Assembly: GCF_037975245.1 (NCBI RefSeq)
Contig: NC_092574.1
Coordinates: 1,891,001 to 1,955,000, forward strand
Source: Apostichopus japonicus
Lineage: Eukaryota; Echinodermata; Holothuroidea; Aspidochirotida; Stichopodidae
Direction: 5' to 3'
Length of the DNA: 64,000 bases
Below, piece after piece: positions 60,860 to 64,000 of the stretch. A program made the translations under genes and the position numbers. Position 1 is the stretch's first letter; the number at the start of each line of letters is the position of its first letter. The notes under the pieces were generated by a model. That model did no database searches, was not told the origin of the DNA, and saw only the letters and a program-made list of their open reading frames with translations.

Positions 60860-61775
60860 ACAGTGACGTCACAGGGTCACCTGATGTCTTCGGAATGTTT
60901 CAGGAATGTCTGAAATAGGTTTCATAAAAAGCTGACTTTTCTTCCCATTTTTCACGTATTTAACGTCCGAAATTGTTAAAGTTAATTACAGCAATGCAAT
61001 TGGAGTGAGTTAAGGATTACATACATGCAAAATGGTGGGATTTTATGTTCATCGAAAGGTCTCCGTAGTTGGTCTTTAAGGTCTATTGTGAAGTTGGGGA
61101 CTGTGGATTTTATACAGGGTATCACACTCCCAGAGCAGACTAATGACCTGTAAGCTTGTTTGGAAATGCATGATGTGAGATAGCAAAACCAGCAAGCAGT
61201 GCCTCATTAACAAGATAAGTGGAAGACGCAAGGTCAGATTGGTCTCATACTTGGTTGGTGGAGTACCAATAATGAGTAGATGGTACCAGTGCGTATCTCA
61301 TCAATATTCATGAGTATGTAGTATGACGAGCCATGGAAGAATACAAAAATTAGGACAGTGTCTGAGTGCTTCTTTTCACCAGGTCACATTCTAGTTAGCA
61401 TTCTTGACGTGACTCATACCTTCTGCCAAATCTCTCTATGACACTGTTGACACAAGACCAAACAATAACATCAGTCTGTTGGTGTACTTAACCCAATAGC
61501 AGCAAGTGTCTTTCGTAACTCCATGGTTAGACCATCTGCAATGTGTGCCAAATTGGACCACAGCAGGAGTGTTCTCCGCCTCCTCAAAATACCCAGGCAC
61601 CAAGCATATCATGAAATTGTAAAAGTATATTCATCCCTGATGTATAGTACAATCTCAGTGGTCAGAGCTTTCTGACTGTTAATGTGCATGTTACCCTGGT
61701 TAATGAAGTGGTATATGTTTTGGGGATGTGTTGCTCTATATGCAAGAAAGCTTTGAATAAATTGTTTCTTTTTAG
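60860..61775. other. Region between the THAP exon and the right-hand gene
   Basis: No coding sequence is identified. The divergent arrangement means it could hold promoters for both. It has TGACGTCA at 60863-60870, a perfect CRE-type palindrome, about 100 bases upstream of the THAP ATG. Confidence 0.4.
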
Positions 61776-61909
61776 TCATACTTTAGTAGTAAGCTGAGCT
61801 CTAGAATTCGTCAGCTACGATTGAAGGAAAACAGAAACACATCCCTCACAACCTGTTCATCAGCTGAGTCAGCAGACATGCCAGTTGCAAAAAGATTCCA
61901 TTTGGGAAG
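61776..61909 (+). CDS. Unrecognised gene, internal exon 1
   Basis: A strong acceptor (TTGTTTCTTTTTAG) opens a 134-base frame through SSRIRQLRLKENRNTS, then CSSAESADMPVAKRFHLG, ending in phase 2 before gttggt. The composition looks coding: Ser/Arg-rich with no low complexity. Family unknown. Possible linker before the next exon's folded segment. Confidence 0.5.
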
Positions 61910-63034
61910 GTTGGTTTGCATGCTCTCTAACCCTTTACCTACGGACGCTCAGAAGGAAACGGAATAACATATTGCTTCAAAGTACAAAGATCATGTAAAT
62001 ATGCCTTCAGGTATTTCGGTACCGTCTATTGGGGAAATTTAAAACCTCAGACAAAATTTCAGCCGATATGAGTGTGAAAATAAGACACATCTGACTTTGC
62101 GCAATATCCCTTGTGACATCACAAGGGCCACTGTGGGAACCTGTGTAACACAAAGTTAATGCAAAACATACTTTGGAAAACACTGTAACAAATGAACTCA
62201 GATTGGGATCTGAATACAAACTTACAAAATTGTTCACAAGATTTGAAAAATTTCATTAATTTCCTCTGTAAGTATTACCTTTCGTCTTTCCACCACCAAG
62301 GTGCAAAGTAGCAGCATTTACTGTGTAGAGTCTATGGGTGGCATTGGCATCCCCCTCTCCTTGTGGCGTCATCGATGGAGGTGAAGTTCATTTAAGATAA
62401 AGTAGCTCAACAAGGCATCATGCTCAAATTTCGAATGTTGGGATTTTACATGCCTTTTTTTCTCTGTGCCCGTTTAGAAACAATCTGTTTCATGACCATA
62501 GTTTTGAGGTTTAAAAGCATATCTAAACAATCGCCAGGTTAGCATAGAATTTTGAAAAATTCACAAGATTTTGGGAGAAAAATATGTCAATTACATCATC
62601 CAAAATATAGATGAGGTAAGACACGAAAAAAAATAATAGATTCAGCCTTCCATGGTAAAGTAGATTTGCTTGCTGTATATGTAATGAGCCCTTGAAAAAT
62701 GTATTCCTATTTTTTGGTAATTTGCCCGAGCGCTGGGATGAAAGGTCATTTGTTTCTGAAAAATTTGTGAGCCTTCTAAGTCTGGTTCCAAAACGCTTAC
62801 ATTTTATAGGTCTTTAGCTGCTAATTTGGGGGTTCCCACTTGGGGACACTGAAAGTATAAGAGGTACAATCTGAATAGAGAGAGAGACAATAAATCACCA
62901 ATAAATGTGAATAGTTATTGTTGAACCACATTGTGAATGACCTTCATAATACGTTTGTGGCAATGAACACAAAATTTATTCAATTCTAGACCTAGGACTG
63001 GCAAAGTTTTATCCGAAGATGACTTCCTGTAGAG

Positions 63035-63183
63035 TTGCGATGAACTTGTTGATGAATGGAATGGGCAGCGACGTGAAGCCACTATCAAGATGCTAATGGC
63101 AGACGTCCGGCCCAACTTATCATATTGGAGACTTGGCAAAACAGTGAAGGAGGTTGTGGCAAGGATTCCTTGCCTGAAGGATG
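63035..63183 (+). CDS. Unrecognised gene, internal exon 2
   Basis: Using the AG at 63033-63034 the phase-2 end of the previous exon joins in frame to CDELVDEWNGQRREATI, then MADVRPNLSYWRLGKTVKEV and ARIPCLKD. Two donors are possible: gtggct at 63184 (phase 1, fits the next exon) or the more canonical gtgagt at 63192 (phase 0, which would meet a stop in the next exon). Looks like a small helical domain; family not identified. Confidence 0.5.
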
Positions 63184-63640
63184 GTGGCTATGTGAGTTGC
63201 TATGGTGTCACAATTATGTTCTGATGTAGCCTAACTACAATTCATCTTACACTAAGGTACACATAGAGTACTCTGTGACTGTGTACACAACATGATGTGC
63301 CGCATGTGTGTACTGTATGTGTTTTCTGTAGAATCACTTATAGCAGAGTAACATGACCTGTATACGTGGCCCGGCTCTCTTTAGGTGATGTCACTATAAT
63401 ATCGGAAGCAGCAGTCTGCTCCATGTTACCCCAATTGGGGTTAAACTATTGTGACGTCACTAGAAGGGACAGTATGAGGCTTAGGTGCGGGAAGGAGAAT
63501 TATTTTGCAGAGCAGTTTTAAAAATGACATGAAAGACATTGGCACCCTGGCATTTATTTCACAATTATAATGGTTAGTGACCTTACTGTTATCATGGGCA
63601 CCACTCTTAGTTATTAGGGCTTGCTTTTTATGGTTTCAGA

Positions 63641-63763
63641 TTCTAGAAGAACTGTAGGCATGGATTGGCAGCTCCAAAATAGAGAAGGGCCTTCAGTTGA
63701 TAAGGCCAATTCCGACAAGCTCTTCAGAAATGTTGCCGAAGTCCTAACTGATGCTCCTACCGT
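63641..63763 (+). CDS. Unrecognised gene, internal exon 3
   Basis: After TTTCAG, in phase 1, the frame reads DSRRTVGMDWQLQNREGPS then KANSDKLFRNVAEVLTDAPT, ending ACC|gtaagt, phase 0. Only this phase is open, which favours the upstream donor at 63184. Confidence 0.5.
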
Positions 63764-63970
63764 AAGTTGTCATTTAATCGAAGGGGCTTGGGGTCATAGA
63801 CACCAGTGTTGTGAGTCAGTAATTTACCGGTAAATTTACATGGTAAATTTCTGGTAATTTACCGCCATGCATGATATACCGTATTCAAATAGGGTAATAT
63901 ATTGTAAAATATGGAATACAGCAGTTTTCATGAACAAGGAATCACAAAGTCATTGACTGTCTTGTTTCAG

Positions 63971-64000
63971 GAGGAGGCAGGGGTGCACACTAGCTCCTAT
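63971..64000 (+). CDS. Unrecognised gene, exon 4 (cut by the window edge)
   Basis: Acceptor TTGTTTCAG joins in phase 0 to EEAGVHTSSY, which continues past the right edge. Confidence 0.4.

Overview
The window is animal nuclear DNA: AT-rich, intron-rich and full of decayed transposons, with GT-AG exons whose phases chain together. The main gene belongs to the metazoan CLCA family (calcium-activated chloride channel regulators). The retroelement at 37.5-39.4 kb has the integrase-before-reverse-transcriptase order known from deuterostome Gmr1-type Ty3/gypsy elements. A marine deuterostome invertebrate, possibly an echinoderm, fits best, but that is an inference. Nothing looks bacterial or like an integrated virus.

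Left part (1-30.9 kb): two tandem CLCA paralogues on the + strand. The upstream copy (A) enters from the left edge; only its last three exons are inside (561-764, 1400-1648, 4220-5008). Three in-frame stops, a frameshift and a further stop mark it as a pseudogene, but its last 170 codons are open and encode a Thr-rich stalk, a membrane helix and a cytoplasmic tail. The downstream copy (B, 8918-30880) is seen complete as 15 exons: signal peptide, metalloprotease-like HEWGH domain, VWA domain with an intact MIDAS, beta-rich domains and a short tail with no membrane helix. It carries one single-base frameshift inside the VWA exon, which could be real or an assembly error. Exons and introns of A match B closely, so the duplication is fairly recent; homology stops inside the last exon, so the two C-termini differ in kind. 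The introns of B hold a tRNA-like gene with a UUA anticodon, a 5.6 kb foldback-like element, a ~105 bp satellite split by a putative solo LTR, and microsatellites.

Middle part (31-58.8 kb): mobile and repetitive DNA with no host gene I can support. It holds a 5'-truncated LINE, a broken Gmr1-like retroelement interrupted by a long (TA)n tract, terminal-inverted-repeat elements of hAT type (two near-identical MITEs with perfect 8 bp target duplications, a 950 bp relative, and a nested pair), a ~57 bp satellite with a 213 bp higher-order period, a 384 bp hairpin element, and a 157 bp near-perfect palindrome beside a putative LTR.

Right part (59-64 kb): likely genic. There is a THAP-type zinc-finger first exon on the minus strand (60610-60766), a possible Cys-rich terminal exon on the + strand (59685-59878), and at least four + strand exons (61776 onward) of an unrecognised gene that runs off the right edge.
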